Assembly: GCF_026163695.1 (NCBI RefSeq)
Contig: NZ_JAOTID010000011.1
Coordinates: 117,324 to 181,323, forward strand
Length of the DNA: 64,000 bases
Direction: 5' to 3'
Source: Shumkonia mesophila
GTDB taxonomy: Bacteria; Pseudomonadota; Alphaproteobacteria; Rhodospirillales; Shumkoniaceae
Part shown: positions 52,662 to 64,000 of the stretch, piece after piece
How positions within the stretch are numbered: position 1 is the first letter of the stretch
Layout of the letters: each line of letters opens with the position of its first letter
Translations under genes and position numbers: made by a program
Notes under the pieces: model-generated
The model's database searches: none
Seen by the model: the letters and a program-made list of their open reading frames with translations, nothing else
Told to the model about the DNA's origin: nothing

Positions 52662-53912
52662 ATGGACACGGTGAACCTTTCCCTGCTTCGGCCCTTCCCC
52701 GCCCTGCGTCCCGCCCCCGGCCGCGCCGCCGAGGTGGCGGCGCCGCCCTACGACGTCTTGGATTCCAACGAGGCGCGGGCGATGGCGGCCGGCCGGCCGT
52801 GGAGCTTCCTTCATGTGTCCAAGCCCGAGATCGACCTCGATCCCGGCATCGATGTCTATTCGGCCCCGGTCTACGCCAAGGCCGCCGCCAATTTCGCCCG
52901 CATGATCAAGGATGGCGTGCTGGTCCGGGACCAGGCGCCCTGCTTCTACGTCTACCGCCTTACCATGGGCGATTACGTGCAGACCGGCGTCGTAGGCGGC
53001 GCTTCGATCGCCGCCTATGAGAGCGGACGCATCCGCCGCCATGAATTGACCCGTCCCTCGAAAGAAGACGACCGCGTGCACCAGGTCGAGGCGGTCGGCG
53101 CCCATACCGGCCCGGTCATGATCGCGCACAGGCCCGATGCCGCCATCAAGGCCATCCTTGCCGATCAGGCGAAGGGCGCGCCCGCGTGTTCGGTGGATCT
53201 GGCCGGCGTTACCCATACCCTGTGGGTGGTGTCCGACGTCCAGGCCGTGGCGGCGCTGCGGAAGGCTTTCGACGGTCTCGATGCCCTTTACATCGCCGAC
53301 GGCCACCACCGCTCCAACGCTGCCGTCCGGGTCGCCAAGGCCAGGCGGACCGCCGGCGGAACGGCGCCCGACGCCTGGCATGAATCCTTCCTGACGGTGG
53401 TCTTCGCGGCCGACGAGATGCGCATCCTCGACTACAACCGCGTGGTTCGCGACCTCAACGGCCTCGATGCCGCGACGTTGCTGCGGCGGGTCGAGGAGCA
53501 CTTCACCGTCGAACCGTCGCAGGGCGAAGCCAAGCCCCGGCGCCGGCGCGAATTCGGCATGTACGTGGGCGGCCTCTGGTATCGGCTGACCGTGCGCGAC
53601 GAACCGAAGGCAGGCGGCGACGCGGTGGCCAGCCTCGACATCAGCCTGCTGACCGAGCGCCTGCTTTCCCCGGTGCTCGGCATCGGCGATCCCAGGGTCG
53701 ACCCGCGCATCGACTTTGTCGGCGGCATTCGGGGGCTTGGCGAACTGGCCAGGCGCGTGGATGGCGGCGAGATGGCGGTGGCCTTCGCCGTCCATCCGAC
53801 GTCGATGGAAGACCTGATGGCGGTCAGCGACGCCGGCCAGATCATGCCGCCGAAATCCACCTGGTTCGAGCCCAAGCTGGCCGACGGCCTGGTGTCTTTG
53901 ATGCTCGACTGA
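52662..53912 (+). CDS. DUF1015-family protein
   Basis: A 416-residue cytoplasmic protein of the DUF1015 family. The N-terminal LLRPFPALRPAP...VAAPPYDVL, FYVYRLTM, HELTRPSKEDDR and the ADGHHRSNAA motif are diagnostic. Relatives often lie near serine-biosynthesis genes (serA, serB), but none is here. A GTG at 52671 has better spacing from AAGGATGG and could be the true start. The function is unknown; the HH motif could bind metal. Confidence 0.88.
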   Translation: MDTVNLSLLRPFPALRPAPGRAAEVAAPPYDVLDSNEARAMAAGRPWSFLHVSKPEIDLDPGIDVYSAPVYAKAAANFARMIKDGVLVRDQAPCFYVYRLTMGDYVQTGVVGGASIAAYESGRIRRHELTRPSKEDDRVHQVEAVGAHTGPVMIAHRPDAAIKAILADQAKGAPACSVDLAGVTHTLWVVSDVQAVAALRKAFDGLDALYIADGHHRSNAAVRVAKARRTAGGTAPDAWHESFLTVVFAADEMRILDYNRVVRDLNGLDAATLLRRVEEHFTVEPSQGEAKPRRRREFGMYVGGLWYRLTVRDEPKAGGDAVASLDISLLTERLLSPVLGIGDPRVDPRIDFVGGIRGLGELARRVDGGEMAVAFAVHPTSMEDLMAVSDAGQIMPPKSTWFEPKLADGLVSLMLD

Positions 53913-53954
53913 CGACGGCAAGCGCGCCGCCGTCCGGAGCGGAGGACGGAAGCC

Positions 53955-54911
53955 ATGGAAACGTCCGATCGGCGGCCCATCGTCGTTATCGCCGGGCCGA
54001 CCGCCAGCGGCAAGTCCAAGGCCGCGATGGATGTCGCCGAGGCGTTTAACGGCGCCATCGTCAACGCCGATTCCATGCAGGTCTACCGCGAGCTTCGGGT
54101 GCTGACGGCGCGCCCCGGCCTCGACGAGATCTGCCGCGTTCCCCATTTTCTCTATGGCGTGCTGCCGGCGGCCGAGGTGTGTTCGGCCGGTCGTTGGCTG
54201 GAAATGGCCGCCGCCGCCATCGCGGAGGTGCGGGCCATGGGGCGGTTGCCGGTGGTGGTGGGCGGCACCGGCTTCTACCTGCGGGCCCTGATGGAAGGGC
54301 TGTCGCCCATCCCCGAGGTCCCGGAGGCCGCCCGCACCGAGGCCAGGCGGCTGCACGGCGAACTGGGCCCGGACGCCTTTCGCGCCCGCTTGGCCGGGGT
54401 CGATCCCGAGGCGGCGGAGCGCCTGCCGGCAGGCGACACCCAGCGCCTGATCCGCGCCTACGAGGTGGCTGTCGGCACCGGCCGCCGGCTTACCGACTGG
54501 CAGGCCGAGGAAACGGCCGGCCCGGCGGTGCCCGGATGGTTTGCCAGCATCGTCCTGGTACCGCCGCGGGACGCGCTTTATGCTGCTGTCGATGCCCGCT
54601 TCCTTCGCATGATGGAACGGGGCGCGCTGGACGAGGTCAAGGCCCTGCTGGCCCTTGGGCTCGATCCCGAACTGCCGGCGATGAAGGCGGTGGGCGTGCG
54701 CGAACTGGCCGCCGTGCTCAAGGGCGAAACGGAGCTGCTCCGCGCCGTCGAGGAGGCCCGCCGGGCGACCCGCCATTACGCCAAGCGGCAGTTCACCTGG
54801 CTGCGCCATCAGCTGGTCGGCTCGATGGTCATTCCCGCGCAATATTCAGAAAGTCATAAGTCAGAAATGTTTTCATTTATTCGTCAATTTGTGTTGACCA
54901 CGCAATCTTAA
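53955..54911 (+). CDS. miaA: tRNA dimethylallyltransferase MiaA
   Basis: A 318-residue enzyme adding an isopentenyl group to A37 of tRNAs reading UNN codons. Walker A is GPTASGKSKAA (~14-24); NADSMQVYRELRVLTARP, GGTGFYLRALMEGLSPIP and AGDTQRLIRAYEV follow; the C-terminal YAKRQFTWLRHQ is typical. The last ~20 residues beyond this (from ~54840) are non-conserved and AT-rich, and that stretch carries the ilvB promoter. Confidence 0.95.
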   Translation: METSDRRPIVVIAGPTASGKSKAAMDVAEAFNGAIVNADSMQVYRELRVLTARPGLDEICRVPHFLYGVLPAAEVCSAGRWLEMAAAAIAEVRAMGRLPVVVGGTGFYLRALMEGLSPIPEVPEAARTEARRLHGELGPDAFRARLAGVDPEAAERLPAGDTQRLIRAYEVAVGTGRRLTDWQAEETAGPAVPGWFASIVLVPPRDALYAAVDARFLRMMERGALDEVKALLALGLDPELPAMKAVGVRELAAVLKGETELLRAVEEARRATRHYAKRQFTWLRHQLVGSMVIPAQYSESHKSEMFSFIRQFVLTTQS

Positions 54912-54922
54912 AGGGGTAGTTT
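54894..54922 (+). promoter_or_regulatory. Promoter of the ilvB-ilvN-ilvC operon
   Basis: TTGACC (54894-54899), a 17-base spacer and TAGTTT (54917-54922), preceded by an AT-rich stretch resembling an UP element, inside the 3' end of miaA. Downstream, TCCGGCC near 54940 can pair with GGCCGGA before TTTTCG near 54985, a weak attenuator candidate before ilvB. Confidence 0.6.
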
Positions 54923-55021
54923 GCGCCTCTCGTGACGGGTCCGGCCGGGTGGGGCGCTCGACGTCTTGGTGCGCCCGCGGGCCGGATTTTCGTCGACGCC
55001 GTTCGTGGAAGGAGAGAGACC

Positions 55022-56782
<1,761 letters not shown>

Positions 56783-56945
56783 GGCTGGCCCCCGCGCCGG
56801 CCAGCGGCTAATCTTCCCCGCCGGGAAGGAACGCCGCTGGCACGCGGGGGAAGCCGACCGTTTCCATGACCGGCCAGCCGGCCGGTCGTCACGCGCTTCG
56901 CGATAAATTCAGGGTCGATTGCCGACCCGCACAGTACCTGGGGCC

Positions 56946-57467
56946 ATGTCCATGATCGCATCCAACGGGGAAATGACGTCTCACACCATCGCCGTTCTGG
57001 TCGAGAACGAACCGGGAGTCCTGGCCCGCGTCATCGGGCTTTTTTCCGGGCGCGGCTACAACATCGAAAGCCTGACCGTGGCCGAGGTGAACGAGAAGGA
57101 AAACCTGTCGCGCATCACCATCGTCACCTCGGGTACCGAGATGATTATCGAGCAGATCAAGGCGCAGCTCCAACGGCTGGTGCCGGTCCACAAGGTCATC
57201 GACCTGACGCTGGAGGGCGACCACGTAGAGCGCGAGATGGCGCTGGTCAAGGTGCGCGGCACCGGCGACAAGCGGGTGGAGAGCCTGCGCATTGCCGACA
57301 TCTTCCGCGCCCACGTGGTGGACAGCACCAACGAATCCTTCGTCTTCGAGATCGTCGGCGCGGCCAGCAAGCTCGACGCCTTCATCCGCCTGATGGAGCC
57401 GCTGGGCCTGGTCGATATTTCGCGGACTGGAACGGTGGCCATTGCCCGCGGTCTCTCCGCCATGTAA
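56946..57467 (+). CDS. ilvN: Acetolactate synthase regulatory subunit
   Basis: A 173-residue small subunit (IlvN/IlvH). An N-terminal ACT domain (~14-85; HTIAVLVENEPGVLARVIGLFSGRGYNIESLTVAEV) binds the valine effector; the C-terminal ACT-like domain (~95-165) includes RIADIFRAHVVDST and ISRTGTVAIARG. The start at 56946 is preceded by GGGG; a second ATG lies 6 bases on. The 163-base gap after ilvB contains no recognisable element. Confers feedback inhibition. Confidence 0.95.
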   Translation: MSMIASNGEMTSHTIAVLVENEPGVLARVIGLFSGRGYNIESLTVAEVNEKENLSRITIVTSGTEMIIEQIKAQLQRLVPVHKVIDLTLEGDHVEREMALVKVRGTGDKRVESLRIADIFRAHVVDSTNESFVFEIVGAASKLDAFIRLMEPLGLVDISRTGTVAIARGLSAM

Positions 57468-58544
<1,077 letters not shown>

Positions 58545-58595
58545 CGGTTTCGGTACCGGGGAGGGAATCTTCTCCCGGTCCCGGCTGGGATTGGC

Positions 58596-58634
58596 GCCCG
58601 CGCCATGGTCGGTCAAGAGCCGACCGGCGCGGGC
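58596..58634. terminator. Hairpin after ilvC (probable bidirectional terminator)
   Basis: GCCCGCGCC (58596-58604) pairs with GGCGCGGGC (58626-58634); the inner GGTCGG/CCGACC extends the stem. It is followed on the plus strand by GTCATCGTTTG. It sits between the convergent ilvC and acetyltransferase genes. Confidence 0.65.
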
Positions 58635-58657
58635 GTCATCGTTTGAAGCCTGCGGAC

Positions 58658-59209
58658 TCAGGGGCGCACGCGGGCCGGGTTGCCAAACGCGGTTGCGCCC
58701 GCCGGCACATCGCGGGTCACCACGCTGCCGGCCCCGATCAGGGCGTCGTCGCCGATGGTGACACCGGGCAGGATGATGGCGCCGCCCCCGATCCACACGT
58801 TTCGTCCGATGCGGATCGGCCGGCCGAACTCCAAGCCCGATGCCCGGCCGGCTGCGTCGCGCGGGTGGTCGGCCGCCAGGATCTGCACTCCCGGCCCGAT
58901 CTGCGTTCGATCGCCGATGGTGACGGCGACGACGTCGAGGATGACGCAATTGAAATTGAGGAAGACGCCGGCACCGAGGCTGATGTTGAAGCCGTAGTCG
59001 CAATGAAAAGGCGGCCGGATGACTGCGCCATTGCCGACGAAAGCCAGGCGCTCGGCCAGCAAGCGGCGCCGCTCGTCGGCCGATAGCGCGAGGGCGGCAT
59101 TGTAGCGGGCCAGCCACGCGTGATTGGCTGTTAAGTCGGCCTGAAGCTCGGTATCGCCGGCGTCGTAAAGCTCGCCGGCCAGCATCTTTTCCTTTTCGGT
59201 CCGCGCCAT
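58658..59209 (-). CDS. Maltose O-acetyltransferase-type hexapeptide acetyltransferase
   Basis: A 183-residue left-handed beta-helix acetyltransferase of the Maa/NodL group. N-terminal Mac domain (EKMLAGELYDAGDTELQADL), then hexapeptide repeats, with the catalytic His in ILAADHPRDAAGR and GRNVWIGGGAIILPGVTIGDDALIGAGSVVTRDVPAG. It acetylates a sugar with acetyl-CoA. The start at 59209 is family-like; the ribosome-binding site is weak. It is divergent from the leuA leader and not part of the leucine pathway. Confidence 0.92.
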   Translation of the reverse strand: MARTEKEKMLAGELYDAGDTELQADLTANHAWLARYNAALALSADERRRLLAERLAFVGNGAVIRPPFHCDYGFNISLGAGVFLNFNCVILDVVAVTIGDRTQIGPGVQILAADHPRDAAGRASGLEFGRPIRIGRNVWIGGGAIILPGVTIGDDALIGAGSVVTRDVPAGATAFGNPARVRP

Positions 59210-59360
59210 TGCCCGGTTGCCCCTTCTCGTGGCCTGTTCACCGCCTCCGATCAAAGCAGACGTGATCCCGCCACGCAAACCAGAACCATAAGCGTCACCA
59301 AACTCCAGCCATCCCATCGGCCACGGCGACTGTCTGGAGTCGTTCCATTGAAAAATTGTA

Positions 59361-59390
59361 TTAACACCGACTCGCCGGCTGTGGTATAGC
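59361..59390 (+). promoter_or_regulatory. Promoter of the leuA leader
   Basis: TTAACA (59361-59366), 18-base spacer, TATAGC (59385-59390); predicted start near 59397, about 46 bases before the leader ORF. Confidence 0.55.
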
Positions 59391-59442
59391 TGATGACCCG
59401 GCCTGTGAAGGCTGTGGTTTTTTATGTATGCGGAGCGAACCC

Positions 59443-59577
59443 GTGCCAACCGGCAAGGACAGCATCGTTCGGATGACGAAGGCGGACCGCCAGGGTCCCG
59501 CCGCCGAGCGTTTGCCCGCCCGCCTGTCCCTGAATCTCCTCGCGCTAAACGGCCTGCTGCGACTTATTCGCCCCTGA
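59443..59577 (+). CDS. Leucine-rich leader peptide of leuA
   Basis: A 44-codon frame starting at GTG 59443 with GGAG seven bases upstream (an internal in-frame ATG at 59473 is the alternative). Its end reads LSLNLLALNGLLRLIRP: eight Leu in 14 residues, including the less used codons CTA and CTT. The stop (59575-59577) lies within a strong hairpin, and leuA follows 88 bases later. This is the layout of a leucine-sensing attenuator: ribosome stalling at Leu codons when leucyl-tRNA is scarce would change downstream RNA folding. Confidence 0.75.
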   Translation: MPTGKDSIVRMTKADRQGPAAERLPARLSLNLLALNGLLRLIRP

Positions 59578-59612
59578 GCGTCGCTGTCACCGGGGTGACA
59601 AGCGTTCAGGGG
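59571..59612 (+). promoter_or_regulatory. Hairpin at the leuA leader stop (attenuator element)
   Basis: CCCCTGAGCG (59571-59580) pairs with CGTTCAGGGG (59603-59612), 10 bp with one G-U; an inner TGTCACC/GGTGACA stem (7 bp) closes the loop. The left arm contains the leader stop codon, so a ribosome there disrupts it. A weaker TCTGC/GCAGA stem before CTTTTT (near 59633-59663) may be the alternative terminator. Confidence 0.65.
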
Positions 59613-59665
59613 AGAAGACCAAGTCGAACGACTCTGCTTAACCTGTCGCAGAAAGGCTTTTTCCG

Positions 59666-61222
59666 ATGAGTACCCAGCGAGAACCCAACCACGTCGTCAT
59701 CTTCGACACCACCTTGCGCGACGGCGAGCAATCGCCCGGCGCCTCGATGAACCTCGACGAGAAACTGCGTATCGCGCAGCTGCTCGAGGAAATGGGCGTC
59801 GACATCATCGAGGCCGGCTTTCCCATCGCCTCGGAGGGCGACTTCAAGGCCGTCCACGGGATTTCCAAGGTGGTGACCCGCTCGGTGGTGTGCGGGCTGG
59901 CGCGGGCCACCCGCGCCGACATCGAGCGCGCCGCCGAGGCCATCAAGCCGGCCCAGCGCGGCCGCATCCACACCTTTATCTCGACCAGCCCGCTGCACAT
60001 GAAGCATAAGCTGCAGATGGAGCCCGAACAGGTCTATCAGGCGGTGATCGACAGCGTGAAACACGCCCGCCGGTTCACCGACGACGTCGAATGGTCGTGC
60101 GAGGACGGCTCGCGCACCGAGCACGACTTCATGTGCCGCTGCGTCGAGGCGGCGATCGCTTCGGGCGCCACCACCATCAACATCCCCGACACCGTCGGCT
60201 ACGCCATGCCCGACGAATTCGGGGCGTTGATCGCCATGCTGTTCAACCGGGTGCCCAACATCGACAAGGCGATCATCTCGGTGCATTGCCACAACGACCT
60301 GGGCCTCGCGGTGGCCAATTCGCTGGCGGCGGTCAAGGCCGGGGCGCGGCAGGTGGAATGCACCGTCAACGGCCTGGGCGAGCGGGCCGGCAACGCCGCC
60401 ATGGAAGAGATCGTCATGGCGCTGAAGACCCGCCAGAACACCATGCCCTATTCGACCAGCGTGGTGACCGAGCATATCGTCAAGGCTTCGCGCCTGGTGT
60501 CCACCATCACCGGCTTCGTCGTGCAGCCCAACAAGGCGATCGTCGGGGCCAACGCCTTCGCCCATGAATCGGGCATCCACCAGGACGGCATGCTGAAGAA
60601 CGCCCAGACCTACGAGATCATGACCCCGGAATCGGTCGGCCTGAGCAAATCCAACCTGGTGTTGGGCAAGCATTCCGGCCGCCACGCCTTCCGCGAGAAG
60701 TTGAAGGAACTGGGCTACGATCTCGGCGACAACGCCATCCAGAGCGCCTTCAAGCGCTTCAAGGACCTGGCCGACGTCAAGAAGGAGATCTTCGACGACG
60801 ACCTCGTCGCCCTCGTCGACGACGAGGTGGTGCGCACCAACGACCGCCTGCGCCTCGTTTCCATGGAAATCCTCTGCGGTACCGTGCATCGGCCGCCCAA
60901 GGCATCCCTCGAGATGGAGATCGATGGCCAGCTCCACGAATGCTCGGCCACCGGCGACGGCCCCGTCGACGCCGCCTTCAACTGCGTGAAACAGCTGTTC
61001 CCGCATCGGGCGCGCCTGCAGCTCTATCAGGTGCAGGCGGTGACGCACGGCACCGACGCGCAGGCCGAAGTGACGGTGCGCCTGGCCGAGGAAGGCAAGA
61101 CGGTGAACGGCCAGGGCGCCGACACCGACACCATGGTGGCCTCGGTCAAGGCGTATCTGAACGCCTTGAACAAGCTGCTCGTGAAAAGGGAGAAAACGGA
61201 GCCGGTGGCGGTTTCGGTCTAG
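59666..61222 (+). CDS. leuA: 2-isopropylmalate synthase
   Basis: A 518-residue LeuA, condensing acetyl-CoA with 2-oxoisovalerate. The TIM-barrel HMGL-like domain (~5-275) has the metal Asp in FDTTLRDGEQSPGASM and the two His in SVHCHNDLGLAVANSLAAVKAGARQVECTVNGLGERAGN. The C-terminal allosteric domain (~390-505) for leucine feedback is present (GDGPVDAAFNCV). The ribosome-binding site GAAAGG is weak. Expression is probably controlled by the leucine-rich leader. It completes the branched-chain set with ilvB-ilvN-ilvC. Confidence 0.97.
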   Translation: MSTQREPNHVVIFDTTLRDGEQSPGASMNLDEKLRIAQLLEEMGVDIIEAGFPIASEGDFKAVHGISKVVTRSVVCGLARATRADIERAAEAIKPAQRGRIHTFISTSPLHMKHKLQMEPEQVYQAVIDSVKHARRFTDDVEWSCEDGSRTEHDFMCRCVEAAIASGATTINIPDTVGYAMPDEFGALIAMLFNRVPNIDKAIISVHCHNDLGLAVANSLAAVKAGARQVECTVNGLGERAGNAAMEEIVMALKTRQNTMPYSTSVVTEHIVKASRLVSTITGFVVQPNKAIVGANAFAHESGIHQDGMLKNAQTYEIMTPESVGLSKSNLVLGKHSGRHAFREKLKELGYDLGDNAIQSAFKRFKDLADVKKEIFDDDLVALVDDEVVRTNDRLRLVSMEILCGTVHRPPKASLEMEIDGQLHECSATGDGPVDAAFNCVKQLFPHRARLQLYQVQAVTHGTDAQAEVTVRLAEEGKTVNGQGADTDTMVASVKAYLNALNKLLVKREKTEPVAVSV

Positions 61223-61247
61223 CAGCGGCCGTAGGCGTCGATTATAA

Positions 61248-62360
<1,113 letters not shown>

Positions 62361-62482
62361 ACAGCAGCACCCCCTCGGTGCCCCCGCGTAAAGTATATCT
62401 TAATCATTTCGTGGGCATGTCTTGAACGATTGCTGGCCGAAGACTTGATCCCGCCGGCAATCTGGCATTGAGGGACGCCGAG

Positions 62483-63352
62483 TTGAACGACAAGTCGCGG
62501 CCGGTTCATCGTGTCGCCGCTCCTATCCGGAGCCTCCAACGCTTTGCCTATCTCGGCCTGGTGGTGGCGGCCTTCGGGTTGATGATGCTTGGCAAGGCCG
62601 ACGTCGTGGTTGTCGAGCGGTTCCGAGCCCAGATCACCGATACCGTGGCGCCGCTTCTCGATGCCGTGTCCCGGCCGGTGGCGACGGTGAACGATGTCGT
62701 CGCCGAGGCACGGGAGATGATCAACCTCCGCGCCGAGAACACCCAACTGCGCAAGGAGCGGGACCGCCTGCTCCAGTGGGAAGCGGCGGGGCGTCGCCTG
62801 GAGGCCGAGAACGTCGCCCTGCAACGGCTGCTGAATTTCATTCCGCACGAGGCGCGTGGCTTCATCTCGGCCCGCGTCATCGCCGACACCGGCGGCGCCT
62901 TCGCCCACAGCCTGGTGTTGAACGCCGGCGCCGACGACGAAGTCAGGCGCGGCCAGGCGGTGGTGTCGGGAGACGGCTTGGTCGGCCGGGTGGTTGGCGT
63001 CGGCGCCCGGTCGTCGCGCATTCTGTTGCTGACCGACCTCAACTCGCGGATCCCGGTGGTGACCGAACAGTCGAGGGTTCGCGCCGTGCTGGCCGGCAAC
63101 AACACCAGCCAGCCGGTTCTCGGTCATCTGCCGCCCAACGACACGGTGACGGTGGGCGAGCGCGTGGTGACCTCGGGACACGGCGGGGTATTCCCGCCGG
63201 GTCTGCCGGTCGGCGTCATCGTTTCGGTCGGCGACAGCGGCGCCGTCGTCCAGCCGCTGGTGGCGACGGATCGCCTCGAATATGTGCGGGTTATCGACTA
63301 CGGATTGGATCAGGGCGTACTTCAACCCCAGGGCACGACCGCCAAGGACTAA
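62483..63352 (+). CDS. mreC: Rod shape-determining protein MreC
   Basis: A ~289-residue bitopic protein. A membrane segment at ~22-40 (AYLGLVVAAFGLMML) is followed by a coiled coil (~75-110; REMINLRAENTQLRKERDRLLQWE) and the periplasmic beta domain (~120-275) with GLVGRVVGVGARSSRILLLTD and VTSGHGGVFPPGLPVGVI. No ATG fits; I chose TTG 62483 with GAGGG eight bases upstream, while TTG 62468 would add five residues. Links MreB to the periplasmic synthases. Confidence 0.93.
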   Translation: MNDKSRPVHRVAAPIRSLQRFAYLGLVVAAFGLMMLGKADVVVVERFRAQITDTVAPLLDAVSRPVATVNDVVAEAREMINLRAENTQLRKERDRLLQWEAAGRRLEAENVALQRLLNFIPHEARGFISARVIADTGGAFAHSLVLNAGADDEVRRGQAVVSGDGLVGRVVGVGARSSRILLLTDLNSRIPVVTEQSRVRAVLAGNNTSQPVLGHLPPNDTVTVGERVVTSGHGGVFPPGLPVGVIVSVGDSGAVVQPLVATDRLEYVRVIDYGLDQGVLQPQGTTAKD

Positions 63353-63357
63353 TACAC

Positions 63358-63873
63358 ATGAAACCGTCCTTTTGGTTCCGGCTCGATCTGTGGGCGCGCC
63401 GGTTGACGCCGGTCGGGCTGACCCTGTTGCTGCTCATCGTCAACATCATTCCCTTCCAGGTGCCCGGCTTCGCCCGGGTGGTGCCGCTGTTCGCCCTGAT
63501 CGCCGTGCACCACTGGGCGACCTATCAGCCCGAACTGATGCCGGCCTACGCGGTGTTCGCCGTCGGCGTCCTTCAGGACATGCTGTCGGGCGTTCCCCTG
63601 GGCCTCAACACCCTGGTGTTCCTGGCCGTCTATGGCGCGGTGGTCTGGCAGCGCCGCTTCTTCGTGGGCAAGTCGTTCGCCATCACGTGGCTGGGTTTCG
63701 CCGTGGTCGGGGCGGGGGCGATGGTCGCGAGCTGGATCCTGATGTCGGCCTTCCACCTGACCCTGGTCGATCCCCGGGCCTTGCTCTACCAGTATCTGCT
63801 GACCCTGGGTTTCTTCCCGTTGCTGGCCTGGGGGTTCCTGCGCTGGCAGCAGGCCTTCCTGAAGGCGGATTGA
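63358..63873 (+). CDS. mreD: Rod shape-determining protein MreD
   Basis: A 171-residue inner-membrane protein with about five hydrophobic segments and the family GVLQDMLSGVPLGLNTLVFLAVYG motif. It lies 5 bases after mreC and 1 base before mrdA, so translation is probably coupled. Part of the MreBCD-RodA-PBP2 elongasome. Confidence 0.93.
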   Translation: MKPSFWFRLDLWARRLTPVGLTLLLLIVNIIPFQVPGFARVVPLFALIAVHHWATYQPELMPAYAVFAVGVLQDMLSGVPLGLNTLVFLAVYGAVVWQRRFFVGKSFAITWLGFAVVGAGAMVASWILMSAFHLTLVDPRALLYQYLLTLGFFPLLAWGFLRWQQAFLKAD

Positions 63874-63874
63874 C

Positions 63875-64000
63875 ATGCACCGCGACCAGGATCGTCAGAG
63901 ACTGTTCACCCGCCGCATGGCCCTGCTGGGCGGCGGCAAGGCCCTGCTGCTGTCGGCCCTGGTCGGGCGCATGTACTATCTTCAGGTGATCGAGGCCGAC
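63875..64000 (+). CDS. mrdA: Penicillin-binding protein 2 (N-terminal part, cut by window edge)
   Basis: The first 42 residues, MHRDQDRQRLFTRRMALLGG then a membrane anchor (GKALLLSALVGRMYYLQVIEAD), match the start of class B PBP2. The rest is outside the window. Its position directly after mreD is the standard order. Transpeptidase for lateral wall growth. Confidence 0.88.
   Translation, partial: MHRDQDRQRLFTRRMALLGGGKALLLSALVGRMYYLQVIEAD

Noticed and set aside
54932..55021. In-frame GTG extension of ilvB
   Set aside because: The ATG at 55022 has a much stronger ribosome-binding site and matches family starts; the extension lies just after the predicted transcription start.

Overview
The window is high-GC DNA (roughly two thirds G+C by eye) from an alphaproteobacterium, most likely of the Rhodospirillales. 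The placement rests on a circularly permuted, two-piece tmRNA gene, an alphaproteobacterial-type SspB, a 41-residue alternative L36, a NadQ/NrtR-like regulator beside nadAC, and the order ilvB-ilvN-ilvC-leuA-mreBCD-mrdA. It reads as ordinary chromosome. I saw no rRNA, tRNA, insertion sequence, integrase, prophage or CRISPR array.

Left third (1-25 kb): a truncated aldo/keto reductase gene divergent from a LysR regulator; carbonic anhydrase; glycogen debranching enzyme; a persulfide-dioxygenase-like hydrolase; a secreted matrixin-type protease; and a sugar-type ABC importer operon (binding protein, single-domain ATPase, permease) with a GntR/FCD regulator and a strong terminator. Next come a NIPSNAP protein, a Gfo/Idh/MocA oxidoreductase and rpmJ with its own promoter and terminator. 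glcE-glcF follow without glcD, then a split UxaA-family lyase pair, a periplasmic MsrA-MsrB fusion, a HAD phosphatase, a TPR protein, a D-lactate-dehydrogenase-type flavoprotein and a large AsmA protein.

Middle (25-43 kb): a sulfate ABC transporter operon (sbp-cysT-cysW-cysA) behind an AT-rich upstream segment and a short Cys-containing leader ORF. Then fumC and a minus-strand cluster running ssrA, sspB, fumA, SagB-like oxidoreductase, C_GCAxxG_C_C protein and alpha/beta hydrolase. After it come nhaA with an unknown 103-residue gene, an OxyR-like regulator lacking the peroxidatic cysteine, a tandem universal stress protein, thyX, an intergenic palindrome cluster, and thiC under a TPP riboswitch.

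Right third (42.6-64 kb): NAD synthesis (NadQ/NrtR-like regulator, palindromic operator, nadA-nadC), Mrp/ApbC, the HflK-HflC complex, a DegP-type protease, TrpB2, a DUF1015 protein and miaA. Then the branched-chain pathway ilvB-ilvN-ilvC and leuA. leuA sits behind a leucine-rich leader peptide and a strong hairpin, a classic attenuation layout. The window ends in the rod-shape operon mreB-mreC-mreD-mrdA, with mrdA cut by the edge.

The points most worth a second look are the ssrA/sspB adjacency, the leuA leader, the sulfate-operon leader ORF, the Cys-to-Arg change in the OxyR homologue, the divergent ThDP motif in IlvB, and the operator before nadA. I did not find a clearly new multi-gene system.
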